From Lepidostoma basale (lineage: Eukaryota > Arthropoda > Insecta > Trichoptera > Lepidostomatidae): DNA of 64,000 nucleotides. Location of the stretch: the NCBI GenBank assembly GCA_022606425.2, contig JAHDVF020001348.1:997001-1061000 (forward strand). The letters run 5' to 3'. Position 1 is the stretch's first letter. Every line of letters begins with the position of its first letter. The notes under the pieces are model-generated. The model saw only the letters and a list, made by a program, of their open reading frames with translations. It did not search any database and was not told the origin of the DNA. A program made the translations under genes and the position numbers. Below, piece after piece: positions 52,705 through 63,867 of this stretch.

Positions 52705-53122
52705 AACTTAGTCCCTGAAAGTTAGCTCAATGAACAGTCTGGAAGCATTTGAAATGTGGCTCCATCGCCAAATGCTCAGAGTTCCCTGGACAGACATGGT
52801 TACCAATACCGAAGTCCTGAGGCGAGCTAGAGTTGACAGGGAACTGTTATTAACTATCAAGGTTCGAAAGATCTCACATCTGGGTCATATACTGCTTGGG
52901 GAAAAGTACCACCTTCTACAACTGATATTGGAGGGGAAAGTTGAGGGACGCCAAGGGCCCGGAAGGAGACAAATGTCCTGGCTGCGAAACTTGAGGGAGT
53001 GGATCGGCATCCGAAATGTAGAGGAGCTGTTTCGAGCGGCGCAGGACAAGGACAGGTTCGCCGAGGTGATCGCCAGAGTTGGGGGGACCCCACAGGGCAC
53101 TTGAAGAAGAAGAAGAAGTGTC
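52705..53122 (+). mobile_element. LINE-J copy
   Basis: Codes SLEAFEMWLHRQMLRVPWTD, KVEGRQGPGRRQMSWLRNLR and NVEELFRAAQDKDRFAEVIA, ending in AAGAAGAAGAAG. Confidence 0.87.
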
Positions 53123-53126
53123 TACA

Positions 53127-53345
53127 TTGCGATCAGCTAAGTATTTTGCGATCGGTAGATTGACTGTGCCAAAACGCTGTCCAAGCACAAACTTTGGCGA
53201 CCGAGCCTTCGCGATAGCCGGCCCTTCAGCCTGGAACTATCTTCTAGCAGACCTTAAGTGCATAGATAATCAGAGTTTAGATCGAGACTAAAAACGCACC
53301 TTTTCAAATTATCATTTTCTACAACGCCCTTTAGATGAGTAATTC
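53127..53345 (+). mobile_element. L2/Jockey-like LINE tail
   Basis: Codes RSAKYFAIGRLTVPKRCPST, FGDRAFAIAGPSAWNYLLAD and LDRD; the same tail type as at 31336-31583. Confidence 0.72.
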
Positions 53346-53465
53346 ATAATAATGGCGCTCTATAAATTATCCAATTTATTATTATTATTGACTTACCTTT
53401 TTCTGTATACTCGTAGTAAAATATACAATTTTTTAATCGAGAAATTTTCAGTTGGTGAAAGAGGT

Positions 53466-54752
53466 TTAAACTTTGGGCAACGCATGCCATCGTGAGCAAC
53501 ACAAAGGCGGAGCCCCGTCACGCACTGTCGAGTGTGGTTCCGGTGGGGGAGACATCCCGATGGCCGCAGTCAGCGCTCGGCCCCCGACACCCTCTGACCT
53601 GCAGTGCCTCCAGAGACACCCTATAGACACCCTCAAGACACCCTCGAAGCAGCCAAGACATCGCATCAGATACGCAATCAAGAAACCTTTAAGATGCCAT
53701 CAAAAGAGTATAAAAAACAAGGATTTAAAATAACATAGACCAAATTTAAAACAAACATTGATGACAATAGTATTTTGAAAAAAATATACTGAAAAATATT
53801 AACAATGTTGTGATAAATGAAGCAAGAAAATAAAATACGAATTGATGCATTTAAGAAATCCACCAGTAAAACATAAAAAAAAATACAATAAAATATTGTA
53901 AACTTGATTAAAGAAGTGATCTAATATGTGTATAGTATACGAAAACTTAGATTGTGACAATACTCAAATATGTTTGAAGAATATATTATAGAGTTAAAAA
54001 CAAGCAGTTAATACTTGTAAAAATTACATGACCACAAGGAAATAAAGATATATAATATAAAAATATATCAGAAGATAATAAAAGTAACACGTTTTTAAAC
54101 AGCGAAGAACGAAATATTTTATAAAAAAATACTAATCTAAAAGTGTTACATTTTCACAATTTAAAATTAAATCATGTGAGTGGACTCAAGTTTCGTATCG
54201 TTGAGTTGATTTGGGGTTCGTTTGCGCAACAGTTGTTAGATTGGGGGTCCCGTCAAAATTGTGTACGTATTTTGTGGTTGCATTCTTTTGTGGTCCAAAT
54301 GACTCATGCATTTGATATTTTGAAGGCGCGATTAGCATATTTTGCAATTAGCATTTAGTCCGTTTCTAAACAGTTCGAAAGCAAGAAGTGTAACAGCAAA
54401 CAGTTACAAAGAAGCAACCTACATGGAAGAATAAATGAAATCATTAACTGTTTTGCAAAGAAGTGTGCATTTGTTTTGTGTATTTAAAAAATATTTGCGA
54501 ACAAATATAAAAGACAGCTAGATCTTTAGAGTTAAATTTGTTTCGGGTTTAGTACTTGACCTAGCGTCAAGTATTTTAACCATAAAAAAATGCTCGCGCT
54601 TTTTATGTAAATATTTTCGAAGTGTAAAATAAAGCAATGACTGATTTGGAAGTTTCAGTGATAGTGTTATAATTGGACCAAAGTGATCACGCCGAAAATT
54701 CCAGGCTACAAATATTTTTCGGATATGATAGATACTTTTAAAGAAACAGACG
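53466..54752 (+). other. possible 5' UTR and promoter region of the IgSF gene
   Basis: A GC-rich block at about 53470-53690 contains three copies of a GACACCCT unit. It is followed by AT-rich sequence with no recognisable repeat up to the ATG. No convincing coding frame was seen; the reading frame at 53473-53733 has no recognisable domain. Assignment as leader sequence is inference from position. Confidence 0.3.
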
Positions 54753-54822
54753 ATGTTGGTCCGTACGAAATGTTTCAGTGGCACAGGAATTCTATGTATT
54801 CTCACTCTGCTTTCTTACACAG
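54753..54822 (+). CDS. IgSF gene exon 1: signal peptide
   Basis: From ATG at 54753 the frame reads MLVRTKCFSGTGILCILTLL and then SYT, a classic signal peptide with a hydrophobic core. The donor is ACACAG|GTACGT (phase 1). An upstream ATG at 54725 in another frame would make a short uORF. Confidence 0.7.
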
Positions 54823-57800
54823 GTACGTTTTTTTATAAATATAATCTTTTTAGTAAACATATTGTATTTTAGTAACTAAGCGAGTTTATTCATATGATAA
54901 TTAACTATTATCTTTATATAATTTTGCATTCATATATAAAAAGATAGAAATATTTTTACCGGCATCCGCCATCACCTTTTGTTGTGGATTTTTAATCGAA
55001 TAATTATTTTTAAACATTGTATTTTCACAACACTTCATTGCACTATATATTTTTTTAAATGTATATTTTTTTATTTATATACTGAGGAAGGATGTCTGCA
55101 GCCTGAAACATGTTGTTAAAAGTGCAATAAAGTATTTGAAAATATGTTTTTTAAATGATTCAAGGTAGAAATATTTTTTTAAATACATATTATTTAAATT
55201 AAAAACATACCCTTTATAACTAACTAACATATTTAATAACCATCACGGTGTCTCTCCAAAGGGATAGGCAGAAAAAATGGACCGCCATAATGTTTTTTAT
55301 GAATATTCTTCTCGATTCCTCAACATTCCTACATCATGTTATGCACGTCGTCGATGAAATAGGATAAATGCCGTAGAAATTAGATCACTTAGAAGATGAG
55401 AAAAAAACCAATGTATGATAGAATACCCAATGAAGATGTTAGAAGGGCGTCTTAGATAAAATTAAGAAAGGGTCACTAAGATGGTTTGGACATATGAAAC
55501 AAATGGGTGAGGGAAGAATGGTCAAAAAGATAAATATATACAAGTAGTGTGTATGAAAAAAAAAGTCATGGAAAGCCAAATTGAATGAAGTTATGGCATG
55601 ACAAAATTAAGCAAATACTGAAAAGCGGTCATATTCCAAGTAGGAACAATCGACGAACGTGCGTGTCACGGGGTGTGAATGTAAAAGAGCCGCGAGAGTT
55701 ATGTCAAGAGAGACGACCTTCGTTGCCGTGTGGTGAGTGCATTAACTGCCACCCCGAAGGTTCCGGGTTCGATTCCCGGCGAGGGCAATGTGATTGTCAC
55801 ACTGTCTATGGTCTGGTGTAAAATTCACGTGACTATAAAATGGCTATAGATAAGCTACCTATCACATGTCACGAGAATCACTATGATAGCTATAAATACC
55901 TTTTACATCGATTTGGCTCGTGCTGTCAAGATGTAAAGAGCAATTCAACACAATAATAATAATAATAATAATAGAACAGTTTGGTGGTTCATCCTCTCTG
56001 CCTACTCCCGGAGAGGAAACGGTGTGATGGTTGGTTAGTTAGTTAAACTATTAATTCCACATTTCGTCAGGTCACAAATACACACATGTTTTTAAAAAAG
56101 AGCAATTCTGTCGTATATCGTATTCTGCTTTCATCCTTTTTCTGCCAGTTCCATGCTTCGCTTCCATATATTACGGATGGGACCAGAACTCCATTGTGAA
56201 CGGCCGTTTTTGCTTTCATGATAGATTCTTGTTTCCAATAAATATTCTTAAAGCTCCATTCGCTTTGTTACCCGCACCAACCCTTCTTTCGACGTCACTA
56301 TCCGTTCGGCCATCTGCTGTGAACATGCAACCTAAATACACAAATTCCCTAACCTGTTTCCAGTTCTCTGCGTTCACACTTATATTACAAACTGTCATTT
56401 GCTCTTCCCTTTCAAAAACCATCACCTTTGACTTTCCGACATTCATCATTAAATCATGTTCTCAAATGCTGATATAAGAAAGGAATGTAGAGCGGAAGAA
56501 GGTATTATGAACAAAATTATGAAAGGATCGCTGCGTTGGTTCGGACATAGGAACGCATGGATAGAGAAAGAATGGTTAAGAAAGTATACGTTAATGATGT
56601 AAATGGGGTACGAAGTCGAGGCAGACCGAGGAAAACATGGCATGACCAAATTAATCAAATTTTAAAACGGCGTGATGGTTTGTTTTTGTTTTAACAAATA
56701 ATAGAAAACAAAACACAACGAATTTTGTTTGTTGAATCATCCAATTATATTTTAGTTTTCGAATTTCTTTCCTATCCGGAAACTCCTATTCAGTTGAAAA
56801 TATTACGTATTTCCGTAAGCATTCAAATCTATTGCGTTAGGTTGGGTATAATTAATATAAAATGCGCATATTACTAATTCATTTTGTATTGTTGGTTGAC
56901 TCAGTAAAAAATTTATATTACCTATTCATTTTCATGGAAATCGCGTTCCAACCAGTTTTTTTTTCCAAACAATACTCATATGTATTTTTTTTTAAATATA
57001 CAACAACAACAACAACAAACCATCACGCCGTTTCCCCGTAGGGGTAGACAGAGAGAATGGACCGCCACACTACTACCTAAGCTACAAATCATTGGAGAGA
57101 AGGAGAAATATTCACTTGGGAGTTCACTTCTTTCAGCTGATTGGCGGCCGTATACAGAACTCGGATATCCTGAGTGATGTAGGTCTATTTGTCCCTGAAA
57201 ATTACCTTCGTCAAAGACAGCACAGATTGTTTTATTTCCCGCTCTGCAGAACTAACCTGCCAATGGTTATGCCTGTGGGTAGGGCAATCTTATTGCTTAA
57301 TCGGATCGCCTCGGAGGTCGACATATTTCGTGATAGTGTGAGTTGCCTCAGAGATGCAATATCAATGTTATGATTATTTCTAATTCTTAAGCTTATTTTT
57401 TTTATGCTTCTCTTTTAAATTCTCATAATGTAATTGCGATTGTATTTTTTATTAAAATAAATGAAATGAAATGAAATCCTGGCACACCTCTCTAGCTTCC
57501 TCCACAATCATACAGCGAGTCATACACGCACGTTGATTCTTCCGAATTATAACATGACCAACCTTTAAAATTAGATTAATTTGTTCATGCCATGTTTTCC
57601 TCGGTCTGCCTCGACTCCGTACTCCATTTATATCATTAACGTATACTTTATCAACCATTCTTACTCCATCCATGCGCTCTATATGTCCGAACCAACGCAG
57701 CGATCCTTTCATATTTTTTTTCATAATACCTTCTTCCGCTCTACATTTCTTTCTTATATCAGCATTTGAGATTCTGTCGTATATCGTTCTACCACACATA

Positions 57801-60800
57801 CGTCTTAGGGACATCATCTCTACCGCATTTATTCTGCTCTCATCCTTCTTCTGCCAATTCCATACTTCGCTTCCATACATTAGGGTTGGGACCAGAACTC
57901 CATTGTGAACGGCCGTTTTCGCTTTCATCGATAAATTCTTGTTTCCAATAATAATTTATATTTAATAAATTATTGTATAATTAATACGAATGAAAACGTC
58001 AGTTTTCTAGAAGTTTCTAGAATTATATTTTATGGGAATGACATGTTTCGCCCTTCTAAGGCATTATCAAATGTCGTTCCCATAAAATATAATAAAAAAA
58101 TTGTGAAGAAAGAATCTTCTATATGTTTTAAACTTTGTGGTGACATATTCAATGAGTATAAATAAGCACAAATAACTTAGTTAACACCACTTTATTATGA
58201 GTATATTTATTTGTCTACATGTTTCGAAAGCAATGCTTTCATATTCAGGAACAACACAAGTATACTGTTGTTCCTGAAGATGAAAGCATTGCTTTTGAAA
58301 CATGTAGACAAATAAATATACTCATAATAAAGTGGTGTTAACTAAGTTATTTGGCCTTATTTATACTTATAATAAAACTTCTAAAGTGAGTTCTTGAGTT
58401 ATAAATGGTGTAACTAACACGACTTTGTTTTTTAAATACGAGTATATAGATAAATGGACTGCTTATTTTGACATATTTTCGATGATAAAAAAAATAGCAA
58501 ATCAAGTCAAAATGTGTATTATTCCACGGTCTGTATCTTGTAATTTCGATTCATCCAATTCGCTTTGGGCCACTCCACAATAACAATATCACACCCACAG
58601 AATGGATACGTTTCACAGCACAAAGGTCAGGCCGGCTATTGTGCTCCCTATTGGTGGAATAGGAACCATCGCGGTAGGTACTTAATATCACATTCGTGAT
58701 GACAGAACGAGTCTACTAATAATAACAAAAACTTTAAACGGAACAGAAAAATTACTCTGAGAATATGAATAATGATTAACAATGGAGCGTTGAATTTTGT
58801 TGCATTTGTATCCAGAGACGTCTCAACACATTTAAAAAGTAAACCAGAATAAATAAATAAAAATGTAAATAAGAAATTGAATATAACTTTGTTTAATCCA
58901 CAAACGGTTAAAAAATATTAAAAAACACGAAATGTTCGGAGGATACCTTCTTCAGGGGTTAAAATATAATTAAAACTAAACAAAGAAACACTAATATAAA
59001 AACGCATTTAACTAACTAACCATCACGCCGTCTCCCCGAAGGGGTAGGCAGAAATAATGGAATGCCACACTTTTCTTTCCTGACATATTTCCCTCGCTTC
59101 CTCAACATTTATACATTGTGTCATGTTTTCCTCGGTCTTCCTCTACTTCGGGTTCCATTTACATCGTAAATATATATATATTTTTTACCATTATTTCTTC
59201 ATTCATTATTTCCATGCAGAAAGAATGAAACGCCATACTTTTCTTTCCTGACATATTTCTCTCGGCTCCTCAACATTCAGACATCGTGTCATGCACGCGC
59301 ATCGATTTGTCTGACTCCTCACATGGCCGACATTCAATATTTGATTTATTTGATCGTGCCACGTTTTCCTCGGTCTTCCTCTACTCCGTATTCCATTTGC
59401 ATCGTAAACATTTAATTTTTTTACCATTATTTCTTTTTTCAATCTTTCCATATGTCCAAACCATCTTAATGATCCTTTCATTATTTTGTTCATAACACCA
59501 TCATTCGCACCACATTCACTTCTTTTCGCATTTGAAAATTCGATACAAAAATTCAAATTTAATTTCTCCTTAAATACTTTGTCTACATTTAATCTTTCAA
59601 GCTCCCATTCACAATCAAATGAAAATTAATCATTTATTAATTTCTTTATAAATAATATCTTTTCAAATGTACGTTTTTTTCTAAATTACTATTTTTTATA
59701 TATATTTTTTTATATTATCATCATGTATTATTATTATTTTATATTATTTTTCATTTATTCATTTATTTATTTATAAAGATTATAAACATTACAGATGCGT
59801 CCATGTCGTCTGCAACCTCAAAATTACATAATTAGATATACTTATTTTCAAAATAACATTTTAAAAATAACAAAATACATAAATACTACGGCATCAGAGA
59901 TAACAATCACAACATTGATATTGCATCCCTGAGGCAACTCACACTATCACGAAATATGTCCACCTCCGAGGCGACCCGATTAAGCAATAATATTGCCCTA
60001 CCTACAGGCATAACCATTGGCAGGTTGGTTCGGCAGCGCGGCAAATAAAACAATCTGTGCTGTCATTGACGAAGGTAAAATTATCAGGGACAAATACACC
60101 TACATCACTCAGGACATCCGAGTTTTATATATGGACGCCAATCAGCTGAAAGAAGTGAACTCCCAAGTGCATATTCCTCCTTCTCTCCAATGATTGGTAG
60201 CTTAGAATTCAGTCGGAAAGAGCACAGCATTATAACATATACAGATTTACCTCACATTCACATGTAAGTGATCTCCTTTCTACTGCATTTATTATATTTT
60301 CTTAGCATTTAGTTTAAACGATTTTAATACCCAAATAAATACGTTTATTAATGTTTGTGTAAAAAAATCTATTTTACGCTTACCTGACTATCGACGCCAC
60401 TGCTCAAAGCCACTATAATTACCCGATGTTGTCACAAAGGAATTGAACGAAAGAACACATTAATCGTATGAAATGGTGGAATAGTTCTATTCAACATAAA
60501 CTTCGCCATCCATCATAATAGTCAATCTACAATCACTATACAATCACAGTGATTACAATACAAAGACTTTATTTACAAAGAAGATGTGTGCCGTTGACTT
60601 CTAAATTACCTCTGCAAGAATACAATTTATTACCTAAGAAACTACTATTTTATTAAGTAGGCTAAATGTAATATACAACTTATATATTTTTTGTCAATAA
60701 AATGATAACATCATTTCCATAATCCTTCTCTTCTTTCGGTGTCATGTCAGATCCCGTGGATGTTGACTATCACTTGAAACTAGGCGTCTCTGTTACTTGC

Positions 60801-63624
60801 AGCCCGAAACAGCTCCTCAATGCTCCTCAAGCTAGTTCAGTCCCTTATGAACACCTCTTATTATTCTTCATCATATTCTTCAGCCTATTCCCGTCCACTA
60901 CTGGATTTAGAGGTATACAATAGGGTGGGCCGAAAAAACTCTTTTTTTTTTCAAAGTTGTAATTGCGCGGAAAAGTTGCGAATTAGGAAGACAAACAAGT
61001 GAATTTTTTTTATCAAAATCTAAACTTTTACAAAATATGGAAAAACATAATTATTGCGATTATTTTTATTTTAGCTGTTTTTGTAATGTAATAGTTTAAA
61101 ACGTTTTCGACTAGAGCCTTAAAACATTGTGGTTTAATTAGTTTTAGATCAGTTGATATTTTTCGGTCGCGAATAAGGCCTAAAATTTGCCAAAATATTG
61201 AAAATTTCACATTTTTATGTATTTTTTTAAGTCTTTAATTTACTTTTATTTTAACGTAATAGCTCAAGAATTTTTTATTTTAGAACATAAGAACATAGTA
61301 TTTTATTATGGAGTGAATAAATCAACAACTTTTTTCATGACGTTTTTCCGTATTTTGTAAAAGTTTAGGGCCCGTGCGCGACCGGAAGATGTCAACCGAT
61401 TTTGATGATTTTTTTCACTTGTTTGTCTTCCTAATTCGCAACTTTTCCGCGCTATTACAACTTTGAAAAAAAAATAAAGAGTTTTTTCGTGCCACCCTAG
61501 TATACGATATACCTAGTACTCGTACAATACATATTCAAAACGAAAAAAAAAACACAATAAAATAGTCTATGATATTGGCTTTATTTAATAAATAATTTTA
61601 TGCCATTATTATTTAAAGATGATTTCGGGCATATGAGCGCCACGGCTAGCTCGAATGAAGCGCAATCGTGAATTCCAATCATCGATAATTGTCGTATTGT
61701 GGATGCGTATTATCCACTAGAGTGTACGTAGTGCGAAAACGACCCATGGTCTACCGAACAACTTGCTGGGATGGACGATTATGTCGACCGTAAAATGGAC
61801 GTAGTGCACGATAAGTTTGGCGAACCGAACCATGATTTTCAAAATAAACTTGCACAATTAGTAAGCGCTGTTCTGACGTCAGTTTATTCATGGTAAAATG
61901 GCAAAATTTACTGACTACAAATCAATTATTAACTGTCAAATTGACTGTCTGTAGAAACAATGTTTATAGTTTAAAAACCAAACCTCTAAAAAAACACACT
62001 ATAAAACTACCATATTTATTGATAGGTACAATTAGAAAGAAATTTGTTCGTGAAATCATGAAATGAACAGTTCATTTTTACCAGAGAAACGGGATAGGTT
62101 TGAAAACACAAACGTTGTGAATCAACGTTAATAATATGGGCGAGTGGTTATTAAAGGTTGAGTGGTTCTCCGTTAGAAACCACATCGGTAGCAAGTTGGC
62201 TGCATTGTATGTAGCCGCTACAAGCTTTTGCGGTCAGTATACGTAGATGTTATGACGTAGATTGTGTAATATCTGTTTCATTGCGATGTTCTCTTCGTAA
62301 TAAATTGTTAATAGAGAAAGGGTAATTTACTATTTTTAACAAAGCACTTAAGCGGAGACTAGAGGCTTTTGAGATGTGGTCCTATAGAAGACTCTTTGGA
62401 ATTTCCTGGAGAGACCACATCACGAATGAGGAAGTTCTTCAAGGAATCGAAGGAGGAAGGCCCTGCTCAGGACCTTGTCGAAAGGCGTGCAAGATGGATC
62501 GGCCATGTAATACGTCAAGAAGGTCTCTTGCATGCCATAATGGAGGTATGATCGAGGGGACAAACTCTGGACGCCCACGCCGAGAGTACCTGGAGAACCT
62601 GTTGGTGGACATGCGCTGCTCATCATATGCAGATCTCAAAAGAGCCGCACAAGACAGGGAAAAATGGAAGAGAATAATGGAGGAAATTGCTGCAAACCAA
62701 TCCCAGGATTGAAACCAGAGAAGAAGAACAAAGCACGTTATGATCAACCTGATAGTCGGAACAAATCAAATGAGAGCCCCAAGCAGTAAAAATTTAAGGG
62801 TCTTCAAACTTCTTATTCTTCTTCTTTCTCTTAGTTTAGGTCGTATGACCTGTTTGTGACGGTGGGCTGTCCTGGGATGATGATGTCCAGCTAACTCTCC
62901 ATCTCTTCGGCGGCCCTTTGGTAATCTCTTGCTGCTTGGGTTTTCATCTTTAACAATTTTTGCAATTCTCTTGTATTCTCCATGCGGTCCACGTGGTCTC
63001 TTCAAAAGCGCCTTCTGTTTCTTCCCCATATCACTATCTCTTCAACACCACAGACAGACCTTATCGTTTCATACTGCTCTGTTCCAACATACCTCTCTAG
63101 ATTCTACCTCATTCATACAGCAAGTCATACATGTACGTCGATTGTTCCGACTTTTAACATGGCCGATCTTAAAAATTTGATTAATTTGGTCTTCCGCAGC
63201 TTCTCTTTCCACTCACAATGCTTATATACAACATTTTTACCATTCTTCTCTCGTCCATTCGTTACATATATCCAAACCATCTCAGGGAATCTTTTAGTAA
63301 TTTTAATTATCACGCAATCATCTACTTTACATTTCTTACTTATTTCGTCGTTCGGTATTCTATCGTATATCGTTTCAATGAAATGTAAAATGAAATGACT
63401 ATTTTATTGCAGTTGTAATAACCCCTTAATAAAGAATTTCAAGATATGTTGCTCGTACTAAATCGAGACTATTATAGAATTTTTTATTTGTTATATTTTC
63501 AGTTGGGATCCAGAAATTTCTGGAAACTCCGTCCGTGTCCGAAGTGAGTCCTGGAAAAGACGTTCTTCTATCTTGTAAAATACAGAACAGAAGAGGAACT
63601 TGCTCCTGGCAGAAAGACAGCAAG
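54753..63624 (+). CDS. immunoglobulin-superfamily membrane or secreted protein, 5' part (two coding exons, partial)
   Basis: Exon 54753-54822 codes a signal peptide and joins in phase to exon 63503-63624, which codes the first half of an Ig domain. The gene then continues past the window edge (donor AAG|GTTTGT). The Ig half has the B-strand Cys in DVLLSCKI and the C-strand Trp in CSWQKD. The arrangement signal peptide, QKF, Ig, C...GT-x-W-x-KD resembles the first domain of nephrin/irre/kirre-type adhesion proteins, but other IgSF families cannot be excluded. The intron is 8,680 bp and full of repeats. Confidence 0.72.
55238..55352 (-). mobile_element. LINE-A 3' fragment
   Basis: CCATCACGGTGTCTCTCCAA, AAAAATGGACCGCCATAATG to GTTATGCACGTCGTCGAT; head-to-head with the next copy. 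Confidence 0.75.
55353..56045 (+). mobile_element. LINE-A copy interrupted by an S1 SINE
   Basis: Codes RINAVEIRSLR-like sequence, GSLRWFGHMKQMGEGRMVKK, then NNRRTCVSRGVNVKEPRELC. After the SINE it resumes AACAGTTTGGTGG to the TTAG tail. Confidence 0.82.
55709..55974 (+). mobile_element. tRNA-derived SINE (S1), complete, inserted in a LINE-A copy
   Basis: Head GACGACCTTCGTTGCCGTGT, B box GGGTTCGATTCCCGGCG, body and an AAT tail are all intact. LINE-A sequence breaks off before it (GTTATGTCAAGAG) and resumes after it (AACAGTTTGGTGG). Confidence 0.9.
56095..56690. mobile_element. LINE-A copy with 5' inversion
   Basis: 56095-56455 is minus-strand RT sequence (MMNVGKSKVMVFEREEQMTV … MYGSEAWNWQKKDESR). 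56460-56690 is plus strand and starts where the inverted part stops (NADIRKECRAEEGIMNKIMK to TWHDQINQI). This fits twin priming. Confidence 0.85.
57000..57072 (-). mobile_element. LINE-A' 3' end with AAC tail
   Basis: CAACAACAACAACAAACCAT and CACGCCGTTTCCCCGTAGGG lead to ATGGACCGCCACACTACTA, where LINE-B begins. Confidence 0.78.
57073..57478 (+). mobile_element. LINE-B2 subfamily copy
   Basis: Codes NIHLGVHFFQLIGGRIQNSD, VGLFVPENYLRQRQHRLFYF and PMVMPVGRAILLLNRIASEV, with an ATGAA-repeat tail. The same subfamily is at 59745-60205. Confidence 0.88.
57479..57945 (-). mobile_element. LINE-A' copy
   Basis: Frame 57928-57452 codes HNGVLVPTLMYGSEVWNWQK, RMCGRTIYDRISNADIRKKC and GRPRKTWHEQINLIL, 158 codons open. 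Confidence 0.9.
57975..58390. mobile_element. foldback MITE M1 split by another foldback element
   Basis: The left part ends …CCCATAAAATATAATAAAA at about 58098 and the right part resumes TATAATAAAACTTCTA at about 58371. The repeated TATAATAAAA marks a target duplication. Confidence 0.8.
58100..58371. mobile_element. foldback element nested in M1
   Basis: Arms of about 105 bp (AACACCACTTTATTATGAGT … GCTTTCATATTCAGGAACAA and their complements) meet at about 58261. CTGAAGATGAAAGC…GAAACATGT inside the arm resembles the hammerhead-type order. Confidence 0.88.
59013..59215 (-). mobile_element. LINE-A 3' copy, first of two
   Basis: ACTAACTAACCATCACGCCG start and CATCATTCATTATTTCCATG end, with an internal deletion of the RSQRN part. 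Confidence 0.82.
59216..59556 (-). mobile_element. LINE-A copy, second of two
   Basis: Frame codes SECGANDGVMNKIMKGSLRW, GIRSRGRPRKTWHDQINQIL and the terminal ERKVWRFILSAWK. Confidence 0.85.
59557..59695 (-). repeat. dispersed repeat R5, copy 2
   Basis: Reverse complement contains TTTAAGGAGAAATTAAATTT, AAAGTATTTAAGG and AATTAATAAATGATTAATTT, matching 3885-4020. It joins a LINE-A 5' break. Confidence 0.75.
59745..60205 (-). mobile_element. LINE-B2 subfamily copy
   Basis: Minus-strand translation carries GRAILLLNRVASEVDIFRDS and VYFVPDNFTFVNDSTDC-like frames with one frameshift; TTTA-rich tail. Confidence 0.78.
60921..61499. mobile_element. TIR MITE, about 580 bp, in IgSF intron 1
   Basis: Arms of about 95 bp: TAGGGTGGGCCGAAAAAACT … GCGGAAAAGTTGCGAATTAG and TTCCTAATTCGCAACTTTTC … AGTTTTTTCGTGCCACCCTA. 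TA at each outer edge. No coding capacity. Confidence 0.9.
61500..62354. other. IgSF intron 1, unexplained part
   Basis: Contains GC-mixed sequence around 61620-61870 but no frame or repeat I recognise. Confidence 0.4.
62355..62720 (+). mobile_element. LINE-J-like copy
   Basis: Codes EAFEMWSYRRLFGISWRDHI, ARWIGHVIRQEG and LKRAAQDREKWKRIMEEIAA, ending AGAAGAAGAAC. Confidence 0.85.
62812..63065 (-). mobile_element. LINE-I copy
   Basis: Frame 63029-62766 codes KRPRGPHGEYKRIAKIVKDE and shares the TAGGTCGTATGACCTGTTTG end with 52026-52265. Confidence 0.72.
63070..63385 (-). mobile_element. LINE-A'' diverged fragment
   Basis: CTGCTCTGTTCCAACATACC, GATTGTTCCGACTTTTAACA and TTCTATCGTATATCGTTTC parallel the LINE-A'' copy at 34275-35125. 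It stops about 115 bp before the Ig exon. Confidence 0.75.
63503..63624 (+). CDS. IgSF gene exon 2: first half of an Ig domain
   Basis: Acceptor ATATTTTCAG, then phase-1 entry gives VGIQKFLETPSVSEVSPGKD and VLLSCKIQNRRGTCSWQKDSK. The cysteine and tryptophan spacing is that of Ig strands B and C. The exon ends in phase 0. Confidence 0.8.
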
Positions 63625-63867
63625 GTTTGTTAATACATTACCTACTTATGCACATAATATTTTCCATATTACCTCTAATCATCCGATTTCTCATAAACTC
63701 TCAGCTTTCCATGCCATGTTGACTCGCTTAATTAATTCCCTTTCTTTAAAAATATGTAATATAGAACTAAATACAATAAAAACTATAGCTAATAATAATG
63801 GTAACAATTATAACCTACAAAAATAAATTTAATTGAAATTTCTAGGTAGAAGTTTAGTTTATTTAAC

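Noticed and set aside
53473..53733. 86-codon plus-strand frame upstream of the IgSF gene
   Set aside because: No domain, compositionally driven by the GC-rich block; better seen as possible leader sequence.
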